DNA of 29,491 nucleotides, taken from NCBI GenBank assembly GCA_964498785.1, contig CAZCJL010000087.1:1-29491 (forward strand). The letters run 5' to 3'. Positions 1-6,812 of this stretch are shown piece after piece (the stretch's first letter is position 1; every line of letters begins with the position of its first letter). The position numbers and the translations under genes were made by a program. The notes under the pieces are model-generated. The model was not told where the DNA came from and made no database searches. It was given only the letters and a program-made list of their open reading frames with translations. Origin of the DNA: Mariaggregatimicrobium sp964498785 (GTDB lineage Bacteria; Zhuqueibacterota; Zhuqueibacteria; Thermofontimicrobiales; Thiofontviventaceae).

Positions 1-101
1 TAAAGAGAATCCGAAAGCTTTGATGCACACCATCAATTATTGAATGGATACCATCATAATTAGCTATTACATTTATTTTTATTCAGTTAATTCTAATTTT
101 G

Positions 102-314
102 CTACGCAAACGTTAGACGATGCCCTTTTGGTTTTGGAATTGAATCACCAAATTCTTTTGCTGTTTCGATCCAATTTTGAATTGCTTCTTTTGCATTTGC
201 TAAAGCGGATTCATAAGTATCTCCATGTGCCATGCATCCGGGAAGTTCTGGTACATCAGCTATAAAGGATCCATCCTCGTCACTCCAGAAGATTATTATT
301 TCGTATTTACTCAT
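102..314 (-). CDS. HicB-like antitoxin domain protein
   Basis: A 70-residue protein made of a single HicB/UPF0150 domain. It opens with an EIIIFWSDEDGSFIADVPELPGC core, has the GDTYESAL turn, then a helix with AIQNWIETAKEFG, and ends in the IPKPKGHRLTFA tail typical of short HicB proteins. A GGAG sits about 10 bases before the ATG. In TA modules HicB neutralises the HicA ribonuclease and represses the operon. No HicA gene is visible on either side: about 95 bases upstream is non-coding, and the 101 bases downstream to the window edge hold no recognisable hicA start. It therefore looks orphan, or its partner lies beyond the left edge. No C-terminal DNA-binding segment is present. Family assignment is good; role as an active antitoxin is inferred. 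Confidence 0.85.
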   Translation of the reverse strand: MSKYEIIIFWSDEDGSFIADVPELPGCMAHGDTYESALANAKEAIQNWIETAKEFGDSIPKPKGHRLTFA

Positions 315-380
315 TCAAATTTTCTCCGAGTTTATATTTATGAATTATATTACGTACCTGTTTTACTTGCTCATAATGAT

Positions 381-409
381 ATAATAATAAACTTGAAAAC
401 TAAATGCAA
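381..409 (-). promoter_or_regulatory. candidate promoter for the hicB-like gene
   Basis: On the minus strand TTGCAT (409-404) is followed after exactly 17 bases by TATTAT (386-381). The start point would fall near 374, about 60 bases before the hicB-like ATG. The -35 begins directly after the stop codon of the acyltransferase gene, so the antitoxin can be transcribed apart from the carotenoid operon. Confidence 0.4.
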
Positions 410-1078
410 TTATAAAAATATTAATGTCCCACTTTCTTCTTTTGCAATTTTTTTTGTCATATTTTCCAGAATAATTTTCATTTCATTTTCAAGCCAGCAA
501 ACTCCCTGGTAGTTGTCGACGTTCACTACCGAATTTTCGCCACATTGAAAGAACACATCTGCTCGCTTTTGTCCTGAATATTCGATTCTCATGCCAAGCG
601 GTAGCAGGTTAACATCCCGGTACATTTTTTTAATAATCCAATCAACGCCACCTTTTAAATTGAGCGGACGCTTTTCCCACGGCAATAATTCCCCTTGTGG
701 AAAAATACAGACGAGCGGCAGGGGAGAGGTCTCAGAATTTAAAATGTCTGCCGTATATTTAAGGGTACGCATTGTGCTTTTGGGATTTTTCGGTTCAATG
801 CTATACGCGCCAACCCGGGAAAAGAAATGGTACTTTTTCAGTTGTTCTTCAAGCATCATTAAATAAATTGGGCGACTGAACAGTTTCTCATTCAACACAT
901 AGACGAAAAAGCCATCCCACCAGGTGCTGTGGTTTGGAAGCACTATCAATGGCAGGGTTGGATCGGTTTTCGGAACATCACCCAAAAGATGAAAATTCTG
1001 AAAATGGTGTTTTAACAGATTCATTATGTAATGATGAAAAAGAAATTTCGCATACTTTGAATGTTTCGCTTTTATCAT
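410..1078 (-). CDS. PlsC-like lysophospholipid/carotenoid acyltransferase
   Basis: A 222-residue member of the PlsC/LPLAT acyltransferase fold. The catalytic HX4D motif is NHSTWWDGF (His50, Asp55), and the acceptor-site motif FPQGE is at 126-130. The length is that of a minimal LPLAT domain with no extra module. The ATG overlaps the crtB stop as ATGA (1078-1075), so translation is coupled and it is the last gene of the carotenoid operon. In several bacteria acyltransferases in such clusters esterify carotenoids or their glycosides (CruD, staphyloxanthin CrtO). That role here is inference from position; the enzyme could instead acylate a lipid. There is no glycosyltransferase in the window to provide a sugar acceptor. 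Confidence 0.82.
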   Translation of the reverse strand: MIKAKHSKYAKFLFHHYIMNLLKHHFQNFHLLGDVPKTDPTLPLIVLPNHSTWWDGFFVYVLNEKLFSRPIYLMMLEEQLKKYHFFSRVGAYSIEPKNPKSTMRTLKYTADILNSETSPLPLVCIFPQGELLPWEKRPLNLKGGVDWIIKKMYRDVNLLPLGMRIEYSGQKRADVFFQCGENSVVNVDNYQGVCWLENEMKIILENMTKKIAKEESGTLIFL

Positions 1079-2004
1079 AACATTGTCAGCATTTTGTAAA
1101 CTGGTAATAGAATACGTTCCTGCAAAGTGAGCATTTTCGTGCGAAACACTTCTCTGGTTAAAATTTTAATTTTTTGTTGTTGAGGCACGAAAACTCGTCC
1201 CAAAAACGGATTATAATTTCGTGCTTCTATTTTTCTGAGAATACCCCGATAAATTTTACTGGCAGAATATATCGCAAATTGCGATTCCGTGTGCAGCATG
1301 GGGATTCCCTTGTTCGCTTCCTCATAAAAAGAATGCGCCCGTTTGACGTTGAATTTGATCAATTTTTTCAGATTGCGCGTCATGTTTTCCTGGTAAATAT
1401 CATCTTTTGAAACACCGAAACTGATGAGTTCCTCTTGCGGCAAATAGATCCGGTTCATGTCTTTGTCTTCTTTAATATCACGCAAAATATTGGTTAGCTG
1501 CATTGCGATACCCAATTTTTCCGCGTAGAGAAACGCCCGCTTCGTTTTGTATCCCATCACATGTGTCATCATTAAACCAACAACCCCGGCGACGCGATAG
1601 CTGAACAGAAATAATTCATCGGTTGTGACAAATTGTGGATTGCGAATATCCATTTGCACGCCTTCCAGAAGATCCATGGGGTAGTCCATCGGAATTCCGT
1701 ATTCTTGTGCAACCGCAATAAATGATTTCAGAATTGGGTGCTCCGATTCTCCTGTTCGATAAGCGATTTTCAATTCTTCGGAAAGAAAATCCAGTTCGTT
1801 CAGCAGTTCAGCTTCACTCCGTTCCCGTGGATTATCAATCATATTATCGGCATATCGACAAAAGCCATACAGTGCATACGTTGCCCAGCGTCTTTCCCGT
1901 GGTAACATGCGCGCGGAAATGTAGAAACTCTTTGAATAATGCTTCGTCATTTCACGAGCAAGCTTAAATGATGCGGCGAGTGATGAATTTTTCCAATACC
2001 TCAT
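1075..2004 (-). CDS. crtB: phytoene synthase
   Basis: A 309-residue trans-isoprenyl diphosphate synthase of the squalene/phytoene synthase family, condensing two geranylgeranyl diphosphates to phytoene. The first Asp-rich motif is DNMID (Asp53, Asp57). The second is RDIKED (Asp176, Asp180), preceded by AMQLTNIL and followed by DMNRIYLP, as in CrtB. The segment SYRVAGVVGLMMTHVMG is also typical. A strong Shine-Dalgarno, AGGAAAGGAGG, lies 6 bases before the ATG and fixes the start; the gap to the upstream desaturase gene is 33 bases. No geranylgeranyl diphosphate synthase is in the window. Phytoene rather than squalene synthase is preferred because two CrtI-type genes precede it in the operon. 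Confidence 0.95.
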   Translation of the reverse strand: MRYWKNSSLAASFKLAREMTKHYSKSFYISARMLPRERRWATYALYGFCRYADNMIDNPRERSEAELLNELDFLSEELKIAYRTGESEHPILKSFIAVAQEYGIPMDYPMDLLEGVQMDIRNPQFVTTDELFLFSYRVAGVVGLMMTHVMGYKTKRAFLYAEKLGIAMQLTNILRDIKEDKDMNRIYLPQEELISFGVSKDDIYQENMTRNLKKLIKFNVKRAHSFYEEANKGIPMLHTESQFAIYSASKIYRGILRKIEARNYNPFLGRVFVPQQQKIKILTREVFRTKMLTLQERILLPVYKMLTML

Positions 2005-2037
2005 GATTGCCTCCTTTCCTGCCGTTTACATTATTGA

Positions 2038-3516
2038 CTAAGGCGAAAAGTCTTTTAAAATTGCTTTTTCTGTTGCTTCTGCCGTTAACAAAGTACCGGG
2101 AACGCCAGCGCCGGGATGGGTACTGGCGCCGACCAGATATAAATTTACAATATCTTCACTACGATTGGCAGGCCGGAACGTCGCTGATTGCGTCAGTTTG
2201 GGTTCTAATCCCCAGGCGCTGCCCAGATAATTATTTCGCTCCATAGCAAAATCTAACGGGGTGTAAATTCGCTGAACTTCGATATTCTTTTTCAGATCTT
2301 TCAATCCAAAATCTTTTTCAAGAAATGTTAATATTTTATCAGCGTAAGGTTGTGACATTTTATTCCAGTCCGTTGATCCGGCGAGATTAGGGACCGGAAT
2401 TAAGATATACATGCTTTCGCCGCCAGCAGGCGCCATGGTTTCATCTGTGACAGATGGAGCGTGCAGGTACATCGAAAAATCATCGGCTAAGATTTTATTG
2501 TCGAAAATATCTTTGATAAGCTCCTTATATCGCGGCGAAAGTATCAGATTATGTTGTAACAGTTCCGGGTATTTTTTCTTCACGCCGAGATAGATTAAAA
2601 ACGAGCTCATCGAATACGCCATTTTGGTTACCCTGCGATCGCTCCATTTTCGGCGATGGCTGGCGTTAATCAAATCTTTGTATGTGTGCGCAAAATGGGC
2701 ATTTGATACCACCGCGTCAGCTTCGATAAACTGATTACGCGTCATAACTCCTTTGACCGTTCCATTATTGACAACGATTTCCGAGACTTCGTGCTCTGTT
2801 TTCACCGTACCGCCAATATCTGTAAACAATTTTTCCAGCGCCTGAACAAAGCTATACATGCCGCCTTTTGTAAACCAAACGCCGTCCATTTTTTCCAGAT
2901 AGGGGATCATTAAATAAACGGCAGGCGAGCGGAACGGACTGCCGCCAATAAATAACGGATGAAATGAAAACGTAAATCGGCTGCGCGGATCGGTAAAGTA
3001 CTTTGCCACCACGTTATACGTCGGAAATAGCGCCCGCAGCTTCATTGCCCGCGGGATGAACGGGATAAGCGTGCTGTATGTAAATGGGACCGAACCCAAT
3101 CCATCAGTGATCACGGCGTCGTAAACTTCTTTCGTGTATCGAATGAACCGGTCATAATTTTCAGCATCCTTTGGATTGAAGTTAGCTAACTGTTGTTTCA
3201 TGATATCCGAATCCGGACTATAATTCAGAAATGAGCCATCATGAAAGTGAATGCGATAAAACGGATCGAGATAGATCAGATTTAGATAATCGCTCATTTT
3301 TTTTCCGGCTGCTTCAAAGATTCGCTCGATAATGAACGGCGCCGTAATAAGTGAGGGCCCCATGTCAAACGTATATCCCTTTTCTTTGTATTGATACGCA
3401 TGACCGCCGACCATCTCATTTTTTTCCAGCAGAGTGACCTGAAATCCTTTTGCCTGCAATCGGATCGCTATTGCGAGTCCTCCGAATCCGGCTCCGATGA
3501 CGATTATTTTTTTCAT
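2038..3516 (-). CDS. crtI: CrtI-type phytoene/carotenoid desaturase
   Basis: About 492 residues. It starts with the FAD-binding dinucleotide fold IIVIGAGFGGLAIAIRL (about residues 4-20) followed by LLEKNEMVGGHAY. It ends with the CrtI signature NLYLVGASTHPGAGVPGTLL and a short helix. FDMGPSLI near residue 55 is also family-typical. CrtI enzymes desaturate phytoene towards lycopene at the inner membrane. The frame extends five codons further to a TTG, but the ATG at 3516, with GAAAGA seven bases upstream, is a better start. Of the two desaturases in the operon this one has the GAGVPG ending of true phytoene desaturases and sits next to crtB, so I assign it the phytoene step. Substrate range cannot be read from sequence. 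Confidence 0.9.
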   Translation of the reverse strand: MKKIIVIGAGFGGLAIAIRLQAKGFQVTLLEKNEMVGGHAYQYKEKGYTFDMGPSLITAPFIIERIFEAAGKKMSDYLNLIYLDPFYRIHFHDGSFLNYSPDSDIMKQQLANFNPKDAENYDRFIRYTKEVYDAVITDGLGSVPFTYSTLIPFIPRAMKLRALFPTYNVVAKYFTDPRSRFTFSFHPLFIGGSPFRSPAVYLMIPYLEKMDGVWFTKGGMYSFVQALEKLFTDIGGTVKTEHEVSEIVVNNGTVKGVMTRNQFIEADAVVSNAHFAHTYKDLINASHRRKWSDRRVTKMAYSMSSFLIYLGVKKKYPELLQHNLILSPRYKELIKDIFDNKILADDFSMYLHAPSVTDETMAPAGGESMYILIPVPNLAGSTDWNKMSQPYADKILTFLEKDFGLKDLKKNIEVQRIYTPLDFAMERNNYLGSAWGLEPKLTQSATFRPANRSEDIVNLYLVGASTHPGAGVPGTLLTAEATEKAILKDFSP

Positions 3517-3539
3517 GTTTTTATCTTTCAAATTTTTAC

Positions 3540-3570
3540 ATTATACCTGAAATTCGGGAGCAATTCCCAA
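3540..3570 (-). promoter_or_regulatory. possible internal promoter before crtI
   Basis: A perfect TATAAT is read on the minus strand at 3545-3540, 24 bases before the crtI ATG. The best -35 is TTGGGA at 3570-3565, with a 19-base spacer, which is longer than optimal. It could let crtI-crtB-acyltransferase be transcribed without the first half of the operon. This is pattern evidence only. Confidence 0.35.
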
Positions 3571-3670
3571 AAGTTGTTAATTTCTCGTGGATCTGTATCA
3601 TAAGTTTGATTTTTTTGTAAAATATCATTCCGGGCTTGTCCCAAAATCTCCTGATTATTAAAAAGTTAGG

Positions 3671-3695
3671 GGATTCCTGCATTCGCAGGAATGAC
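3671..3695. repeat. REP-like palindrome in the crt spacer
   Basis: ATTCCTGC (3673-3680), a four-base loop ATTC, and GCAGGAAT (3685-3692) form a perfect 8-bp hairpin followed by GAC. The nearby cattccgggcttgtccc (3626-3642) belongs to the same kind of sequence. Palindromes of this GGATTCCTGC/GCAGGAATGAC type recur as interspersed repeats in many bacterial genomes; copy number in this genome cannot be seen from one window. Confidence 0.55.
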
Positions 3696-3733
3696 ACCAA
3701 AAAATGACTTTTGATACAGCCCGATGTATTGAT

Positions 3734-3806
3734 CGACGCTTTGCGTCGTATTTTTACTACTAGAGGCAAAGCGTCCTAAAATCCATTCCAACGCAAAGCA
3801 TTGGAA
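3734..3806. repeat. cluster of short palindromic repeats
   Basis: Three related units lie in 73 bases. The first is a hairpin CGACGC-TTT-GCGTCG (3734-3748). The second is GCAAAGCGTC (3766-3775), an exact inverted copy of GACGCTTTGC (3735-3744). The third is TTCCAA-nine bases-TTGGAA (3786-3806), whose loop again contains GCAAAGC. With the REP-like hairpin at 3671 they fill the only long gap inside the carotenoid operon. Possible roles are mRNA processing or attenuation between the two desaturase genes, or simply repeat insertion. Confidence 0.5.
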
Positions 3807-3814
3807 CGAGAAAA

Positions 3815-5299
3815 TCAATAGTCTTTTTTATTCATTAAAATCAAATCCGCACACATTTTCCCGGAAAGCATTGCTAACGGAACGCCGCCTCCCGGATGCG
3901 TCGATCCTCCGGCGAAATACAGCCCGCGCAGGTCTCGATTTCTGTTTGCCGGTCGTCGGAATGCTGTCGATTTACTATTCGATGAAATTCCGTAAATACT
4001 TCCGCGGTTGCTTCCATATTTTTGATAAAAATCTTCTGGCGTCAAAAATGTTTCACCAGCGATATGTTCAGAAACATCGATGCCATGGTTCGCTAATTTT
4101 GCGAAAATTCTCTCTCTTAAAATAGTTACCTCCCGTTGCCAATCCTGTCCCGGCATCAGATGCGGCACATTGATCAAAACAAACCAGTTTTCGCCATCAG
4201 GCGGCGCGTGATCCGGATCGATTTTACTTGTTATTGCAATGTAAATCGTGGGATCATCAGGTACCTGCTTGCGTTTAAAAATGTGCTCGAATTCATTTTC
4301 ATAATCATCTGAAAAAATGATGTTATGCTGTGCCAGTTGTTCAAAGTTTTTGTTCACGTTCCATAGATAGACAATCCCGGAAAGAGATGGCTCCAGTTTA
4401 TTTAACCTCTCTTGTCGTTTATCAAATCCGTTGATCAGATCATTGTACGCGGTAACTACATCAGCGTTACTGACAATATAGTCAGCTTCAATGAGAGTAT
4501 CATTTGCTTTAATTCCGGTTACCATGTTTTTATGATATACAATTTCATCGACTCGTGTTGACTGAAAAATCTGAACACCGAATGATCTTGCAATGTGCTC
4601 CAAAACCTCAACTAAGCGGTACATTCCTCCTTTGACATAATAACTTCCGAGACCAAATTCCACATACGGAATGATATTCAGCGTTGCCGGCGCCTGAAAC
4701 GGATTGGAGCCATTATACGTCGCATACCTGTTAAAAAGCTGAACTACCTTCTTATGTCGAAAAAATCGTCGAATACCCTGATCCATTGTTCTGAACGGAT
4801 CGATGCGATGAATTGTTAGTAGCTTCACAAACGTCTGCCAGTTTAGCAAATTTTTAATTTCGTGTAACGGACTGAAAACAAAAATGTCAGCAGTCATCTC
4901 ATAAATTCGCTTTATGTAATTCGAGAACAGTTGATAGGACGTGGCGTCTTCTTCTGATAGTGTTTTTAATCGCAATGTCATTTCGCTGGGATCTGCGGTC
5001 GCATCGAGTGTTGTGCCATCCGACCAGAAGTAGCGACAGATCGGATCGATGGGAACGAATTCAAGATAATCATGACGGTTCAAACCGATGTACTCAAACA
5101 GATCATCAATGACATCAGGCATTGTCAGCAATGAAGGTCCGGTATCAAAACGAAAACCATCCTGCCTGAATTCGTTCATCTTCCCACCCAATGATGGCTG
5201 TTGCTCGAACAATTGCACATTGTATCCTGATTTCGAGAGGCGAATAGCGGCACTCAGTCCGCCGAGACCGCCACCGATAACAACGATTTTTTTAGACAA
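3815..5299 (-). CDS. CrtD-like carotenoid desaturase (second CrtI paralogue)
   Basis: A 494-residue paralogue of the following desaturase. It has an FAD fold KIVVIGGGLGGLSAAIRL at the N-terminus, LFEQQPSLGGKM, FDTGPSLLTMP and the C-terminal LYFAGGSTHPGGGVPLAMLSG. The GGSTHPGGGVPL form is closer to CrtD-type 3,4-desaturases and the second CrtI of myxobacteria than to phytoene desaturase, so I infer a later desaturation step; this is not certain. Translation appears to begin at a TTG (5299-5297), since the next gene's reading frame ends there with an 8-base overlap. AAAGGA lies seven bases upstream of that TTG. A 279-base repeat-bearing spacer separates it from crtI. Confidence 0.85.
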   Translation of the reverse strand: MSKKIVVIGGGLGGLSAAIRLSKSGYNVQLFEQQPSLGGKMNEFRQDGFRFDTGPSLLTMPDVIDDLFEYIGLNRHDYLEFVPIDPICRYFWSDGTTLDATADPSEMTLRLKTLSEEDATSYQLFSNYIKRIYEMTADIFVFSPLHEIKNLLNWQTFVKLLTIHRIDPFRTMDQGIRRFFRHKKVVQLFNRYATYNGSNPFQAPATLNIIPYVEFGLGSYYVKGGMYRLVEVLEHIARSFGVQIFQSTRVDEIVYHKNMVTGIKANDTLIEADYIVSNADVVTAYNDLINGFDKRQERLNKLEPSLSGIVYLWNVNKNFEQLAQHNIIFSDDYENEFEHIFKRKQVPDDPTIYIAITSKIDPDHAPPDGENWFVLINVPHLMPGQDWQREVTILRERIFAKLANHGIDVSEHIAGETFLTPEDFYQKYGSNRGSIYGISSNSKSTAFRRPANRNRDLRGLYFAGGSTHPGGGVPLAMLSGKMCADLILMNKKDY

Positions 5300-5969
5300 C
5301 AGAAGGTCCTTTCAATTTTTCATAGATGATCACCAGTAACAAGATCAGGCTTACGCCATATCCAAAATCCTCGATCGGTATTGTATAAATCCGCCAATTC
5401 AGTTGATAAATAACATCATAAAGCACAACAGGTCTGGCAGTGAGATAACCGTTAAATGTTAATGTCAGGCCAAGGTTTAACAGCACGAGATGAATCATGC
5501 GCTTCTGTAAATAAATATTTGTTTGGTAGACCTGATCCAAAATCGCCGTAATTCCAAGGGCTACGAAAACAAGCCCGGTGTATTCTTTACCCAATAAAAA
5601 TAATATAACTCCCGCGATTATTCCATATTGCATCACTTTTCTGAACATGTATAATGATTGAATCTTTCTGTTTTTAAAATATGCTGCAAAAACCTCCCAC
5701 ACAAATAACGTTGCATAGGGTACGGTGACAAAGAACAGCCATTCTCCTAACGGGATTCCGGCGAGTTCGATATTTGTTGTAAATTGCTCATTGAACCACC
5801 AGTGCCGTTCTGTCACGATAATATCCCACACGATAAAAGGTATCATCGTCAATATGATGGCCGGAAACACATATTTCCATTTTTGATAGAACGCGACTTT
5901 TTTGTCAAAGCTCAGTGCAAACGGGCCACTGATTATTAGCAAATTAAATATAAGATATTCAAAATTCAT
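5292..5969 (-). CDS. crtYcd: fused two-domain lycopene cyclase (CrtYc-CrtYd type)
   Basis: A 225-residue very hydrophobic membrane protein with about six to seven transmembrane helices. It holds two copies of the lycopene-cyclase domain that other bacteria encode as separate CrtYc and CrtYd subunits. The key repeat motif occurs as IPLGEWLFFVTVPY in the first half and IPIEDFGYGVSLILL in the second. FNGYLTARPVVLY and WWFNE are also family features. These enzymes cyclise the psi ends of lycopene to beta ends in the inner membrane. It overlaps both neighbours in the operon: 11 bases with the preceding TPR-like gene and 8 bases with the desaturase. Whether it makes mono- or bicyclic carotenoid cannot be told. 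Non-homologous CrtY/CrtL and CruA types are ruled out by the small membrane-bound architecture. Confidence 0.88.
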   Translation of the reverse strand: MNFEYLIFNLLIISGPFALSFDKKVAFYQKWKYVFPAIILTMIPFIVWDIIVTERHWWFNEQFTTNIELAGIPLGEWLFFVTVPYATLFVWEVFAAYFKNRKIQSLYMFRKVMQYGIIAGVILFLLGKEYTGLVFVALGITAILDQVYQTNIYLQKRMIHLVLLNLGLTLTFNGYLTARPVVLYDVIYQLNWRIYTIPIEDFGYGVSLILLLVIIYEKLKGPSVV

Positions 5970-6516
5970 TTGACGTTAATTCATTTTTTACAGTTGTCAA
6001 AATTTCTTGTTGCTGTGATTTCAATGCCATGTTATCTTCTAAAAAGTCAATAACATGCAACACTAATTTGGGATCGTAGCTGTCCGCTGTTTCCGGGAGC
6101 AACTCGATAATTGTTTCGAATGATCGCTGTGCGTCGTCCTCACGGTTGAAAAAGAACGGAAGATGAGAGCATGTTGCACCATGTATAAACAACGCTTCAA
6201 GATCATCGGGGCTTTCTTCAACTCCTTTGTCCATCAATTTCAGGCCTTTGATCACCCATTTCAACTTGTTGTAGGGGGAGAAAGAATGCTTTCCTTTAAG
6301 CGCATATAATGTCCCGATATAGGTCAAACTTCTTCCGTAATAGACTTCGTTCGTTCCAATTTTTTCAAATAATTGAATCGCTGGTTTTATGTGACTCTCA
6401 TCTTCGATGGCATCATAGAATAGTTTTCTTGCTTTTTGCAAGTGTTGATTTGATGCTGACAATTCTACATCTGAAAATGTTAATACAACAGACAAAAGAA
6501 ATAGTATTCGGTACAT
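5959..6516 (-). CDS. small secreted TPR-like protein, first gene of the crt operon
   Basis: A 185-residue protein with an N-terminal signal peptide (hydrophobic IRLFLLSVVLTF-like stretch, cleavage near residue 20). It is then all helical with a degenerate TPR pattern, for example KARKLFYDAIED, AIQLFEKIG, SLTYIGTLYALKGKH and DLEALFIHGATC. I do not recognise a named family. It is probably periplasmic or outer-membrane associated. It is the promoter-proximal gene of the carotenoid operon and overlaps the lycopene cyclase by 11 bases (its TGA lies inside the next gene's first codons), so it is firmly part of the unit. It might assist membrane organisation or delivery of the pigment, but nothing in the sequence proves that. 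Confidence 0.7.
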   Translation of the reverse strand: MYRILFLLSVVLTFSDVELSASNQHLQKARKLFYDAIEDESHIKPAIQLFEKIGTNEVYYGRSLTYIGTLYALKGKHSFSPYNKLKWVIKGLKLMDKGVEESPDDLEALFIHGATCSHLPFFFNREDDAQRSFETIIELLPETADSYDPKLVLHVIDFLEDNMALKSQQQEILTTVKNELTSNEF

Positions 6517-6572
6517 AAATTGGCCTTATTTTTAAATCACAGATACAAAGAGCGATATGAACGATATTATGC

Positions 6573-6601
6573 AATATAGCACATTATATTTAAAAAGTCA
6601 A
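6573..6601 (-). promoter_or_regulatory. promoter of the carotenoid operon
   Basis: On the minus strand TTGACT (6601-6596) and TATATT (6578-6573) are separated by exactly 17 bases. This gives a start near 6566 and a leader of about 50 bases before the first gene. The -35 lies in a run of TGA/CTTTTT repeats and faces a mirror-image promoter 28 bases away. Promoter identity is sequence-based; light/B12 control is inferred from the neighbouring regulator. Confidence 0.65.
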
Positions 6602-6639
6602 GTAAAAAAGTTCAAAAAGCTCATTTATGTTGACTTTTT
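6592..6639. promoter_or_regulatory. candidate CarH-type operator between divergent promoters
   Basis: AAAAAGTCAA (6592-6601) and TTGACTTTTT (6630-6639) are a perfect 10-bp inverted repeat, each arm containing one -35 box. Between them, on the minus strand, TGA-N-CTTTTT recurs with TGA starting at 6623 and 6614, after which the arm itself supplies TGACTTTTT from 6600. CarH proteins bind short repeated half-sites overlapping -35 boxes and block RNA polymerase in the dark. Repeat spacings here (9 and 14 bases) are not the regular 11 of Thermus CarH. Confidence 0.45.
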
Positions 6640-6658
6640 CATTGATAATTATTATATT
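6630..6658 (+). promoter_or_regulatory. promoter P1 of the MerR-B12 regulator gene
   Basis: TTGACT (6630-6635), 17 bases, TATATT (6653-6658): the same two hexamers and spacing as the carotenoid promoter on the other strand. The start would be near 6665, leaving a leader of about 148 bases. Its -35 is one arm of the inverted repeat, so the regulator probably represses itself from the same site. Confidence 0.6.
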
Positions 6659-6668
6659 AAAGAATTGG

Positions 6669-6697
6669 TTGGAAGTTGTCGTTTAATTTGATATAAT
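6669..6697 (+). promoter_or_regulatory. possible second promoter P2 of the regulator gene
   Basis: TTGGAA (6669-6674), 17 bases, TATAAT (6692-6697). It lies downstream of the repeat region, so it could give basal expression of the regulator that is not blocked by binding at the operator. The leader would be about 109 bases. Confidence 0.45.
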
Positions 6698-6812
6698 TTC
6701 CTAAATAAAGTTGAGAAAATCAAGTTAAAAATTATTGAAGCGTAAATAATTAGACATAATAGTAGAAACATGTTGATTGTAACAGGTATTTATTAAGAAA
6801 GTGGAGTAGCTT

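Noticed and set aside
1..33. Possible gene start on the minus strand (ATG at 33-31, reading MVCIKAFGFSL off the edge), perhaps the HicA partner
   Set aside because: Only 11 codons, no clear ribosome site and no HicA-like sequence; cannot be supported.
307..372. Open minus-strand frame of about 30 codons ending in LGENLNE and overlapping the hicB-like ATG, a possible toxin tail
   Set aside because: It has no start codon in frame, a stop closes it upstream, and the sequence does not resemble HicA.
591..866. Plus-strand open frames inside the carotenoid genes (such as 591-866, 1722-1967, 3871-4125)
   Set aside because: They are antisense to well-conserved coding sequence, and their products resemble no family.
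3734..3755. CGACGC-TTT-GCGTCG followed by TATTTTT as a plus-strand terminator
   Set aside because: No plus-strand gene lies upstream to be terminated; it fits better as one of several related palindromic repeats.
6604..6623. AAAAAG-TTCA / AAAAAG-CTCA direct repeats as a CRISPR or iteron array
   Set aside because: Only two or three imperfect short units with uneven spacing; operator half-sites are more fitting.
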